DNA of 5,160 bases from Phycisphaerae bacterium. Lineage in GTDB: Bacteria; Planctomycetota; Phycisphaerae; UBA1845; UTPLA1. The notes beneath the pieces were generated by a model. It saw only the letters and a program-made list of their open reading frames with translations. It was not told the DNA's origin and did not search any database. The stretch spans positions 1 through 5,160 of the forward strand of contig JAJDEC010000348.1 of NCBI GenBank assembly GCA_029259995.1, read 5' to 3'. Below, in pieces: positions 1 through 5,160 of this stretch; position 1 is the stretch's first letter; each line of letters starts with the position of its first letter. The position numbers were made by a program, and so were the translations under genes.

Positions 1-1050
1 GCCGACGTCAATCGTGCCGCGGAATCGCGCGACGCCGACATCGGCGCAGAAGTCGCGAATCGACTCGGGTGTAAAACCCCGGCGGCGCAGACCGCTCAAT
101 GTCGGCATGCGCGGATCGTCCCAGCCGCTGACGTACTTCTCTCGGACGAGTTCGAGCAGCTTGCGCTTGCTCATCACGGTATAGTTCAACTCGAGCCGCG
201 CAAACTCGATCTGCTGCGAATGAACAATGCGCTTGCCCCATGCGCCGGAGCCATCCTCCGTACGGCCTTCGTTGATCGCATTGATAAACCAGTCATACAG
301 CGGTCGATGGTTCTCGAACTCCAGCGTGCAGATGCTGTGCGTGACGCCTTCGAGGCTGTCTTCAATCCCGTGGGCCCAGTCGTACATCGGATAGATGCAC
401 CAGGCGTCGCCTGTGCGATGATGCTTCGAATGCAGAATACGATACATGACGGGATCACGCAGATTGACATTCGGCGACGACATGTCGATCCTGGCCTTGA
501 GCGTCCTGGACCCGTCTGGGAATTCGCCGGTTCGCATTCGATTGAGCAGGTCGAGGTTTTCTTCGACGCTCCGATTGCGATGCGGGCTGTCCCGGCCCGG
601 TGCATTCAGCGAGCCGCGATACTCGCGCGTTTCTTCCGGCGTCAGATCACAGACGTAGGCCTTGCCCTTCTTGATCAGCTCGCAGGCATAGTCGTACATC
701 GTCTGGAAGTAATCCGACGCAAACAACGCACCCGTTTCCGGCACGTCGCCCTGGTTGTTCGGCCAATCCAGGCCAAGCCAGCGGATGTTGTCGGATATGC
801 TCTGAACGTATTCCGACTCCTCCTTAACAGGATTCGTATCGTCGAATCGCAGGTTGCAGGTTCCGCCATATCTCTGCGCAAGGCCGAAATTGAGACAGAT
901 GCTCTTGGCGTGACCAATGTGCAAATAGCCATTCGGTTCGGGCGGAAAACGCGTCACGACGCGACCGCCCCACTTGCCCGAGGCATTGTCGGCCTCGACG
1001 ATCTGTTCGATGAAATTCAGTTGTCGTCCGGATTCGATGTCGCTATTCAT
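1..1050 (-). CDS. glnS: Glutaminyl-tRNA synthetase, N-terminal 350 residues (3' end beyond window edge)
   Basis: Class I aminoacyl-tRNA synthetase that attaches glutamine to tRNA-Gln in the cytoplasm using ATP. The frame is open from the ATG at 1050 to the left edge. The family signature PPEPNGYLHIGHAKS has its HIGH motif at residues 44-47; LRFDDTNP follows at about 67-74, CIYPMYDW at about 218-225, and the KMSKS equivalent VMSKRKL at 292-298. By alignment from memory with E. coli GlnRS, Arg34, Asp70 and Tyr223 correspond to the glutamine-pocket residues Arg30, Asp66 and Tyr211, which separates it from GluRS. The start is firm: an in-frame TAG lies four codons upstream (1060-1062), and an AGAAAG Shine-Dalgarno-like stretch sits at 1056-1061, five bases before the ATG. 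About 200 C-terminal residues (anticodon-binding barrels) are missing, judged from the 554-residue E. coli enzyme. Two short insertions relative to E. coli lie near residues 97-109 and 260-272. Confidence 0.97.
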   Translation of the reverse strand, partial: MNSDIESGRQLNFIEQIVEADNASGKWGGRVVTRFPPEPNGYLHIGHAKSICLNFGLAQRYGGTCNLRFDDTNPVKEESEYVQSISDNIRWLGLDWPNNQGDVPETGALFASDYFQTMYDYACELIKKGKAYVCDLTPEETREYRGSLNAPGRDSPHRNRSVEENLDLLNRMRTGEFPDGSRTLKARIDMSSPNVNLRDPVMYRILHSKHHRTGDAWCIYPMYDWAHGIEDSLEGVTHSICTLEFENHRPLYDWFINAINEGRTEDGSGAWGKRIVHSQQIEFARLELNYTVMSKRKLLELVREKYVSGWDDPRMPTLSGLRRRGFTPESIRDFCADVGVARFRGTIDVG

Positions 1051-1065
1051 GATGTCTTTCTAAAG

Positions 1066-1093
1066 CGGGCCGTTCGAGGCGCTCGCGTGCCCG
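1066..1093 (-). other. GC-rich stem-loop in the glnS leader
   Basis: CGGGC at 1066-1070 pairs with GCCCG at 1089-1093. Inside it, CGAG at 1075-1078 pairs with CTCG at 1082-1085 around a three-base loop. The structure ends five bases upstream of the glnS ribosome-binding stretch, so it would lie in the 5' leader if transcription starts near 1089. It has no T-run, so it is not a convincing terminator. It may affect mRNA stability or translation, or may simply be chance pairing in GC-rich DNA. Confidence 0.25.
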
Positions 1094-1095
1094 GA

Positions 1096-1124
1096 ATAAT
1101 ACGCAATGGCTCAAATGACGCCAG
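1096..1124 (-). promoter_or_regulatory. Candidate sigma-70-type promoter for glnS
   Basis: Read on the minus strand, a TATTAT box (1096-1101, five of six matches to TATAAT) lies 17 bases downstream of CTGGCG (1119-1124, three of six matches to TTGACA). Transcription would begin near 1089, giving a leader of about 39 bases before the glnS ATG. The -10 box is good, the -35 is weak, and no activator site is evident. The call rests on pattern and position only. Confidence 0.33.
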
Positions 1125-1187
1125 ATTGCGACGTCGGGAACCACGAACGCTGGATATCAGGTCATGCGGGTCGATGTCCGTTTTCTC

Positions 1188-1216
1188 TTGCCCACGACAC
1201 ACCGATTTGATAGCCT
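1188..1216 (+). promoter_or_regulatory. Weak candidate promoter for the small membrane protein gene
   Basis: TTGCCC (1188-1193, four of six matches to the -35 consensus) is followed after 17 bases by TAGCCT (1211-1216, three of six matches to the -10 consensus). It would start a transcript near 1223, just upstream of the Shine-Dalgarno of the gene at 1249. The spacing is ideal but the -10 is poor. The upstream divergent region must hold some promoter for this gene, as its only upstream neighbour runs the other way. Confidence 0.2.
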
Positions 1217-1233
1217 GAGCCGCAATTCAATTT

Positions 1234-1240
1234 AGGAGGA
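1234..1240 (+). promoter_or_regulatory. Strong Shine-Dalgarno that selects a TTG start
   Basis: AGGAGGA is a near-perfect anti-16S match. It ends eight bases before the TTG at 1249-1251 and fourteen before the in-frame ATG at 1255-1257. Normal spacing therefore favours TTG as the true start of the downstream gene. The difference is two residues. Confidence 0.75.
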
Positions 1241-1248
1241 AGTCTACA

Positions 1249-1548
1249 TTGAGCATGCAACCGAACCAGATTCCACCCGTCAATTACCATTCATCCGGAC
1301 CGGAGCCCCAGGGCAACGGCAAGGCAGTCGCATCACTCGTGTTGGGCATTCTCAGCATCGTGATGTGGCTGTGCCCACTGGTCGGGTTCGCCGTGAGCAT
1401 AACCGGATTGGTTCTGGGCTCCAAAGCGAGGGCGGAGAAACCGTCAGGAATGGCAACGGCCGGATTCATCACATCGATCGTCGGTTTGATATTGACCGTG
1501 ATCAACGCCGGACTGGGCGTGATGATGGCGTTGAACGGCAATCTCTGA
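1249..1548 (+). CDS. Small DUF4190-like integral membrane protein (99 residues)
   Basis: I recognise the general pattern of DUF4190-type proteins but not a specific gene, and the molecular function is unknown. Residues 1-23 are a polar, proline-rich N-terminal tail. GKAVASLVLGILSIV begins a first hydrophobic stretch (about 26-57), broken by a Cys-Pro near 42-43, and it ends in a GLVLGSKARAEK turn typical of the family. A second hydrophobic segment spans about 70-94, and the tail is only a few residues. There is no cleavable signal peptide, so an inner-membrane location with a cytoplasmic tail is likely. The start is TTG at 1249, chosen for its AGGAGGA site; an in-frame TGA at 1216-1218 limits extension. 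It runs divergently from glnS and converges on the protease gene, so it is probably monocistronic. The ATG at 1255 is the alternative start. Confidence 0.85.
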   Translation: MSMQPNQIPPVNYHSSGPEPQGNGKAVASLVLGILSIVMWLCPLVGFAVSITGLVLGSKARAEKPSGMATAGFITSIVGLILTVINAGLGVMMALNGNL

Positions 1549-1606
1549 TGAGTCGCGGTCGCTGAAGAGGACAAGTCGCCCGCAAGAAGTCCGCAGTGGA
1601 TCCAGA

Positions 1607-1639
1607 CGGCGCACTTTGGGTTACAACTGCCTTGCGCCG
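1607..1639. terminator. Possible hairpin between two convergent genes
   Basis: CGGCGCA at 1607-1613 is perfectly repeated in inverted form as TGCGCCG at 1633-1639, with a 19-base loop. It lies in the 110-base gap where the small membrane protein gene and the protease gene converge, where a bidirectional terminator would be expected. Neither strand has a T-run after the stem and the loop is long, so an intrinsic terminator is only a guess. A shorter GATGT/ACATC pair (1641-1645 with 1654-1658) sits next to it. Confidence 0.22.
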
Positions 1640-1658
1640 CGATGTGCTACGTTACATC

Positions 1659-3932
1659 TCATTCTGAGTCATCGACCATGGGCAAGCCGACGGCGCGTTC
1701 GACGCGCTCTGCGATGTGCACGAGTCGGCCAAGGGATCGTGCATAGATCGCGATGAGCTTGTCCAACGTCTCATTCGATGCCCTGAGGACATCGACGACA
1801 TCGTTCTCGGCTGTCACGTCCGTCGAGAGATAATCCGCAACAGAGACGCTCTCGCCGGCATGTCCGAACGGATAAGCGACGCCCTCGAAGGCATATCGAG
1901 CGCCTTCCAGCGTGGTTCTTGTTTCCCGAACGAGTCTTCTGGCCAGCGGCATCAGCATCGGGTATTCGTCGTCGAGGTCGCCATTGGACGGCGCCTGTCG
2001 AATCAGGCTGGCCGCCGCCTCGAGGTTTCGGGCGATCGTCGGGAAGCTCGACACGTTCATTTCGAACCGGCACACGACCGGCAGCAGTCGTTCAATTTCG
2101 TCGGACGGATTGCCGTCGAGTCGCAGCCTGAAGGCCACTTCCGGAACGCAGGCGAGTTCCAACGCGATCTTCAAGCGCTCCCCCAGCAGATCATTCATAA
2201 GTTTCAGTTTCGGCAGAAATTCGTCGATCCGCCGCAGTACTTCGGTCCGTTTGTGCGACACCGTGCGGCGCGTTGAGTCCGCGACGGCAATCGCGTCACG
2301 CCCGATCCGTTTGAATCCCGCGCGCAATAGCACATCCGCGACATGAAGCTCACTCAGCCGGTCCTGCGAATCCGCGTAGCCTTCGAACGCGGGCCCGTAC
2401 TCCTTAGTGAGCCCGTCGAATTGACTCCGCAACGATTTCAATCGCGTCACGGCAGCCCGCGGATCAGCCGGCGCGCCAATCGCATCGAGTCGCGCCAACG
2501 GCGGCAGATACAAGTGATGACAGCCCGCGAAGAATCGCTTCGACGCACTGACGTCCTTGCCGGTCTGCACGCGTTGATGGAGCAATTCGTCGGTTGAAAC
2601 GAGGTTGTTCCTTTCGACGCTGAGATCAAGGCTGCATCGATATTCCGTCAGCGTGACGGCGTTGGCGATCATCTTGAAATTGGAGAACAACGACGTCGCC
2701 GGTACATCTTGTCGAAATACGCCCTGGCTCATGCGGCGCTGAATCGCGGCGAGACGTCGGGACAGCGACGGATGCGTGCTGATCACGCCGTTGCGCTTCG
2801 CCAAGGCGCGATTGATGATTCGTCGCCGATCATCGCTGCCGAATTCGTCCGCCCGGGCGGCAATCAGCAACGGCAGATTGTCCGGAAGTCGTTTCTCTCG
2901 CCACGACGCGGCCAGATCGCCGTGCGCCAGTCGCTCGGCCATCGCCAGGACCTCCAGTTCGCACAGCGTCGCTTCGTAGGCCTTGCTCCCGACGATCTCC
3001 GTCGCGACACGATCCGCGTCATACTCCATCCGCCGCGTGAACGCACAACTGATGCAACGACCGATCGACATCAGGACCCAAAGCACCCGACGATTGAGCC
3101 AGACGCCGATACGCGCAAGACTCAACAGAAAGCCGAGTCGAAAACAAATCGACTTGCTGAGCTGCCCAAGTGCCTCGTCCCATTGGTCCGGCTCGTAGAC
3201 GACACGGAATAGCCAGTTGTCGATTTGACGAATCAGATATGCCAGCCGGATTCCGAAGCCTTGCGAGAAATGGCCGAGTTCGTGCGCCAGGACGCCGATG
3301 AACTGTTGCAGTGACAAACCTTCAACCAGTGGGAGACCGATCACGAGCGACATGCGCCGCCGAAACAGGCTGCCGACGCCCGCACGAAAACCGGCCGCCG
3401 CATTGAGCCGGCAATCGACTTCGATGTCGCGCGGCATCGGTGCACCAATCGTCGCACAGAGCCGCTCCAGCACATCGTAGAGCTCCGGTTCCTGAGATCG
3501 ATCAAGCGTCAGCCGTGTCCGTTCCTGAGATCGCCTGGCGAAAATCGGCTTCAGCATCGACAAGATCATCGGCGGGCCGACCACGAACGGCGCGGCGTAT
3601 GCGATCATCAGAAAAAGTCGAATCGATGTGGAAACCTGGTCGTTTCGAATGATCCAGACGTTTTCGACTGCGTGAAAATAGATCCCGTAGCCAAGTAGCC
3701 CGATCAGGCCGACATACGTAATCACGAGCGCCATCATGGCGATCGTGACAATGAGAATTCCGAGGAAATAGACTCCCCGAAAACGAACCTGCGAAATCGA
3801 ACCGTGGAATCCGTCGACGATTCGCTTCGATGGATGCGGGTTATCCGTTGATGAATTCGCCGGACTCGGGGTATGGAGAATTGAAATCGACACCGTTCGG
3901 GCGGGCGCCTCCCATTCGCATCCACATCTCAC
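1659..3932 (-). CDS. Membrane-bound M48-like zinc metalloprotease with long unassigned C-terminal region
   Basis: Probable integral-membrane endopeptidase of the M48 (Ste24/HtpX-like) class; its substrate is unknown. Residues 217-221 are HELGH, the HExxH zinc site, preceded by the hydrophobic QQFIGVLA. The third zinc ligand is probably Glu303 in MEYDAD (ExxxD), and THPSLSRRL at 386-394 matches the HP-x-x-R element that follows the M48 core. Hydrophobic segments lie at about 53-88, 105-127 and 262-298, the last between the two zinc motifs as in HtpX and Ste24 relatives. Residues from about 405 to 757 are helix-rich and charged, with no motif I can name; simple HtpX proteins are only about 290 residues. 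The start is uncertain. GTG at 3932 has no ribosome-binding site; GTG at 3893 (residue 14) has GGGAGG upstream but 14 bases away. The first 45 or so residues are thus tentative. It lies 141 bases downstream of gltX on the same strand. Confidence 0.88.
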   Translation of the reverse strand: MRCGCEWEAPARTVSISILHTPSPANSSTDNPHPSKRIVDGFHGSISQVRFRGVYFLGILIVTIAMMALVITYVGLIGLLGYGIYFHAVENVWIIRNDQVSTSIRLFLMIAYAAPFVVGPPMILSMLKPIFARRSQERTRLTLDRSQEPELYDVLERLCATIGAPMPRDIEVDCRLNAAAGFRAGVGSLFRRRMSLVIGLPLVEGLSLQQFIGVLAHELGHFSQGFGIRLAYLIRQIDNWLFRVVYEPDQWDEALGQLSKSICFRLGFLLSLARIGVWLNRRVLWVLMSIGRCISCAFTRRMEYDADRVATEIVGSKAYEATLCELEVLAMAERLAHGDLAASWREKRLPDNLPLLIAARADEFGSDDRRRIINRALAKRNGVISTHPSLSRRLAAIQRRMSQGVFRQDVPATSLFSNFKMIANAVTLTEYRCSLDLSVERNNLVSTDELLHQRVQTGKDVSASKRFFAGCHHLYLPPLARLDAIGAPADPRAAVTRLKSLRSQFDGLTKEYGPAFEGYADSQDRLSELHVADVLLRAGFKRIGRDAIAVADSTRRTVSHKRTEVLRRIDEFLPKLKLMNDLLGERLKIALELACVPEVAFRLRLDGNPSDEIERLLPVVCRFEMNVSSFPTIARNLEAAASLIRQAPSNGDLDDEYPMLMPLARRLVRETRTTLEGARYAFEGVAYPFGHAGESVSVADYLSTDVTAENDVVDVLRASNETLDKLIAIYARSLGRLVHIAERVERAVGLPMVDDSE

Positions 3933-3950
3933 ATGCGATGAGATACACCC

Positions 3951-3980
3951 ATTGTATCGACGCGGTTCCCGATAATTCCA
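3951..3980 (-). promoter_or_regulatory. Candidate promoter for the M48 protease gene
   Basis: On the minus strand a TACAAT box (3951-3956, five of six matches to TATAAT) lies 18 bases downstream of TGGAAT (3975-3980, three of six matches to TTGACA). Transcription would begin near 3944. That leaves only about 12 bases before the GTG at 3932 but about 51 before the GTG at 3893, which would favour the shorter protein. The -35 overlaps the edge of the neighbouring inverted repeat. The call is from pattern alone. Confidence 0.25.
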
Positions 3981-4016
3981 CTCGCCGATCGCTCAATGTG
4001 GGCAGATCGGCGGGTG
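3979..4016 (-). terminator. Strong inverted repeat between gltX and the protease gene (terminator or operator)
   Basis: CGCCGATC at 3983-3990 is perfectly complementary to GATCGGCG at 4005-4012 with a 14-base loop. The pairing continues past one mismatch (3982 against 4013) through 3979-3981 with 4014-4016, making an 11-pair stem. It lies 58 bases after the gltX stop. No T-run follows on the minus strand; the next bases are AATTATCGG, so classical intrinsic termination is doubtful. A second GATCGG at 4016-4021 could compete for the same CCGATC arm. Its place beside a possible -35 also allows an operator role. Confidence 0.4.
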
Positions 4017-4073
4017 ATCGGACCTCTCCATCAATTGTGGCGTCGGCTCGATGAATCGCGAAGGGGCTTTTGC

Positions 4074-5160
4074 TCAACGCTGCTGGATACAGACTCGAAT
4101 TCGATGAATCGTCTTTTCCCGCCCCAGGAACACGAGCGTTTCGCCGATTGCCGGGCTGACGGGGCGACCCGCCACGGCGACACGAAGCGGTTGCGCCACA
4201 TCCCCCATCTTGACGCCGGCCGATTCGCAGGTCTGCTTGACGAACGCCTCGATCGAACCAGGCGTCCATGTGTCGAGCGATTCGAGCTCGGGCAGAAGTC
4301 TCTCCAACATGGCGAAGCCGGCGCCGTCGTTCTTGGCGAGAACTTTATTGACGGCCTTCTCGTCGAACACGACAGCGTCATCAGATTCAAACAGAATCCC
4401 CGCCTTGGCGACGACATCGGGAAATGTGCGAAACCCGCGACAGGCGTCGAGCACGCGACCGAGCGTCGCGTCGTCGAGCTTCGCCATATGCGAATCGTTC
4501 AGATTCGCCCAGTCCTTGAACGCCTCGACGAGCCGCTCTGTCGGCGCAGCGCTGCACCAGTCGAGATTCATTGCGAGTAGCTTCTCGCGATCGAAACGCC
4601 CCGCCGTCTTGTTGATGCGATCCAGCGAGAAACACTCGATCATCTCATCGCGCGTCAGCGTCTCGCGATCGCCGCCCGGCGACCAGCCGATCAGAACGAT
4701 GAAGTTCAACAATGCCTCGGGCAGATAGCCGGACATGCGGAAATCGTGAACATCGATCTCGGGGATCGTGATACCGGCCGCGGCGGCGAGCGCCACCACC
4801 TGATCCATGTTGAGTTCCGCATCGGCCTTCTTCTTGAGCCAGCGCTCGACGGCATCCGCCGATGCGCCCGTCAACTCCGCAACAGCCTCTTTCGTCATCT
4901 TCTTCTGCTTGATCGAATCCTTGACGCCCTGCCGAACGACTTTGTGCTTGTCGCGCTTGGACATCTTCGTGCCGTCAATATTGAACACCAGCGGCAGATG
5001 CGCGTACTTCGGCGTGGGTACGCCCAGGGCACGCTGGATGAACACATGCTTCGGCGTGTTCATCAGGTGTTCCTGGGCGCGCAAGACGTGCGAAACTTGC
5101 ATGTGGTGATCGTCAATAACCACTGCGAAGTGATAGGTCGGCCAGCCATTGGACTTGACG
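4074..5160 (-). CDS. gltX: Glutamyl-tRNA synthetase, C-terminal three quarters (5' end beyond window edge), with an internal insertion
   Basis: Class I synthetase that charges tRNA-Glu with glutamate, in the cytoplasm. The frame is open to the right edge; codons up to 5159 read VKSNGWPTYHFAVVIDDHHM, a core GluRS block, so the GTG at 5123 is internal and not the start. STPKH-like NTPKHVFIQRALG and KYAHLPLVFNIDGTKMSKR (KMSKS loop, 4953-4967) follow, then GYLPEALLNF and GWSPGG, and the C-terminal block MGDVAQPLRVAV with a final RIRVCIQQR matches the end of the E. coli enzyme. About 180-200 N-terminal residues with the HIGH motif are off the window. Unlike E. coli GluRS, where about 12 residues separate KMSKR from GYLPEA, here there are about 74; the extra part (about 4952-4755) is lysine-rich and then helix-turn-helix-like. 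The TGA at 4074-4076 ends the gene at the normal place. The nearest gene downstream on the same strand is the M48 protease. Confidence 0.96.
   Translation of the reverse strand, partial: VKSNGWPTYHFAVVIDDHHMQVSHVLRAQEHLMNTPKHVFIQRALGVPTPKYAHLPLVFNIDGTKMSKRDKHKVVRQGVKDSIKQKKMTKEAVAELTGASADAVERWLKKKADAELNMDQVVALAAAAGITIPEIDVHDFRMSGYLPEALLNFIVLIGWSPGGDRETLTRDEMIECFSLDRINKTAGRFDREKLLAMNLDWCSAAPTERLVEAFKDWANLNDSHMAKLDDATLGRVLDACRGFRTFPDVVAKAGILFESDDAVVFDEKAVNKVLAKNDGAGFAMLERLLPELESLDTWTPGSIEAFVKQTCESAGVKMGDVAQPLRVAVAGRPVSPAIGETLVFLGREKTIHRIRVCIQQR

Noticed and set aside
220..1218. A 332-codon plus-strand open frame opposite glnS
   Set aside because: The minus strand encodes an unmistakable GlnRS with all motifs across the same bases; the opposite frame is arginine-rich, has no recognisable domain and is a by-product of GC-rich codon use.
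1716..2276. A 186-codon plus-strand open frame opposite the protease C-terminus, with further overlapping open frames nearby
   Set aside because: No recognisable motif, and composition is typical of antisense frames. The minus-strand frame is continuous over 757 codons with a real zinc-protease core.
3961..3970. GGGAACCGCG on the minus strand, close to the GGNACCGCG core of a T-box riboswitch
   Set aside because: A T-box would need a specifier stem, antiterminator and terminator ahead of a synthetase or amino-acid gene. Here only the short core matches and the gene downstream is a protease, so this is most likely chance.
3841..4269. A 142-codon minus-strand open frame spanning the gltX-protease gap
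   Set aside because: It overlaps the end of gltX and the start of the protease in another frame, has no motif, and lacks the features of a real gene.
5121..5123. GTG at 5123 as the start of gltX
   Set aside because: The frame remains open and gives recognisable GluRS sequence (KSNGWPTYHFA) up to the window edge, so the gene begins outside the window.
1..5160. Search for a novel defence, mobile or CRISPR-like system
   Set aside because: No direct-repeat arrays, transposase or recombinase motifs, toxin-antitoxin pair or nuclease motifs were visible. The proteins present are housekeeping synthetases, a protease and a small membrane protein.

Overview
The window is GC-rich bacterial chromosome of housekeeping type. 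It carries parts of two class I aminoacyl-tRNA synthetases, a large membrane-bound M48-type metalloprotease and a small two-segment membrane protein. Nothing in it looks mobile: there is no transposase, integrase, CRISPR array, tRNA or rRNA gene, phage gene or toxin pair. A GlnRS next to a GluRS with a long extra segment after its KMSKS loop, a large M48 protein and a DUF4190-like protein would suit Planctomycetota or a related Gram-negative lineage. That placement is inferred from general familiarity and was not tested.

Layout. Positions 1-1050 (minus) hold the N-terminal 350 codons of glutaminyl-tRNA synthetase (glnS); the C-terminal tRNA-anticodon-binding part lies beyond the left edge. 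Positions 1051-1248 are a divergent intergenic region with a candidate glnS promoter, a GC-rich stem in the glnS leader and a very good Shine-Dalgarno for the next gene. Positions 1249-1548 (plus) encode a 99-residue DUF4190-like membrane protein that starts at TTG. Positions 1549-1658 are a short convergent gap with one 7-bp inverted repeat. Positions 1659-3932 (minus) encode a 757-residue M48-like zinc metalloprotease with membrane segments around an HELGH site and a long C-terminal region I cannot assign. Positions 3933-4073 hold a strong inverted repeat and a possible promoter. Positions 4074-5160 (minus) hold the C-terminal three quarters of glutamyl-tRNA synthetase (gltX); its N-terminus, with the HIGH motif, lies beyond the right edge.

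How the genes fit together. GlnRS and GluRS charge tRNA-Gln and tRNA-Glu. Having a real GlnRS means this organism can make Gln-tRNA directly, though the window cannot show whether a GatCAB amidotransferase is also present. The protease lies downstream of gltX on the same strand and could be partly co-transcribed with it, but a hairpin and a possible promoter separate them. No common pathway links the protease and the small membrane protein to the synthetases. The most interesting feature is a lysine-rich and helix-turn-helix-like insertion of about 60 residues inside GluRS. I do not see convincing evidence for a novel multi-gene system.
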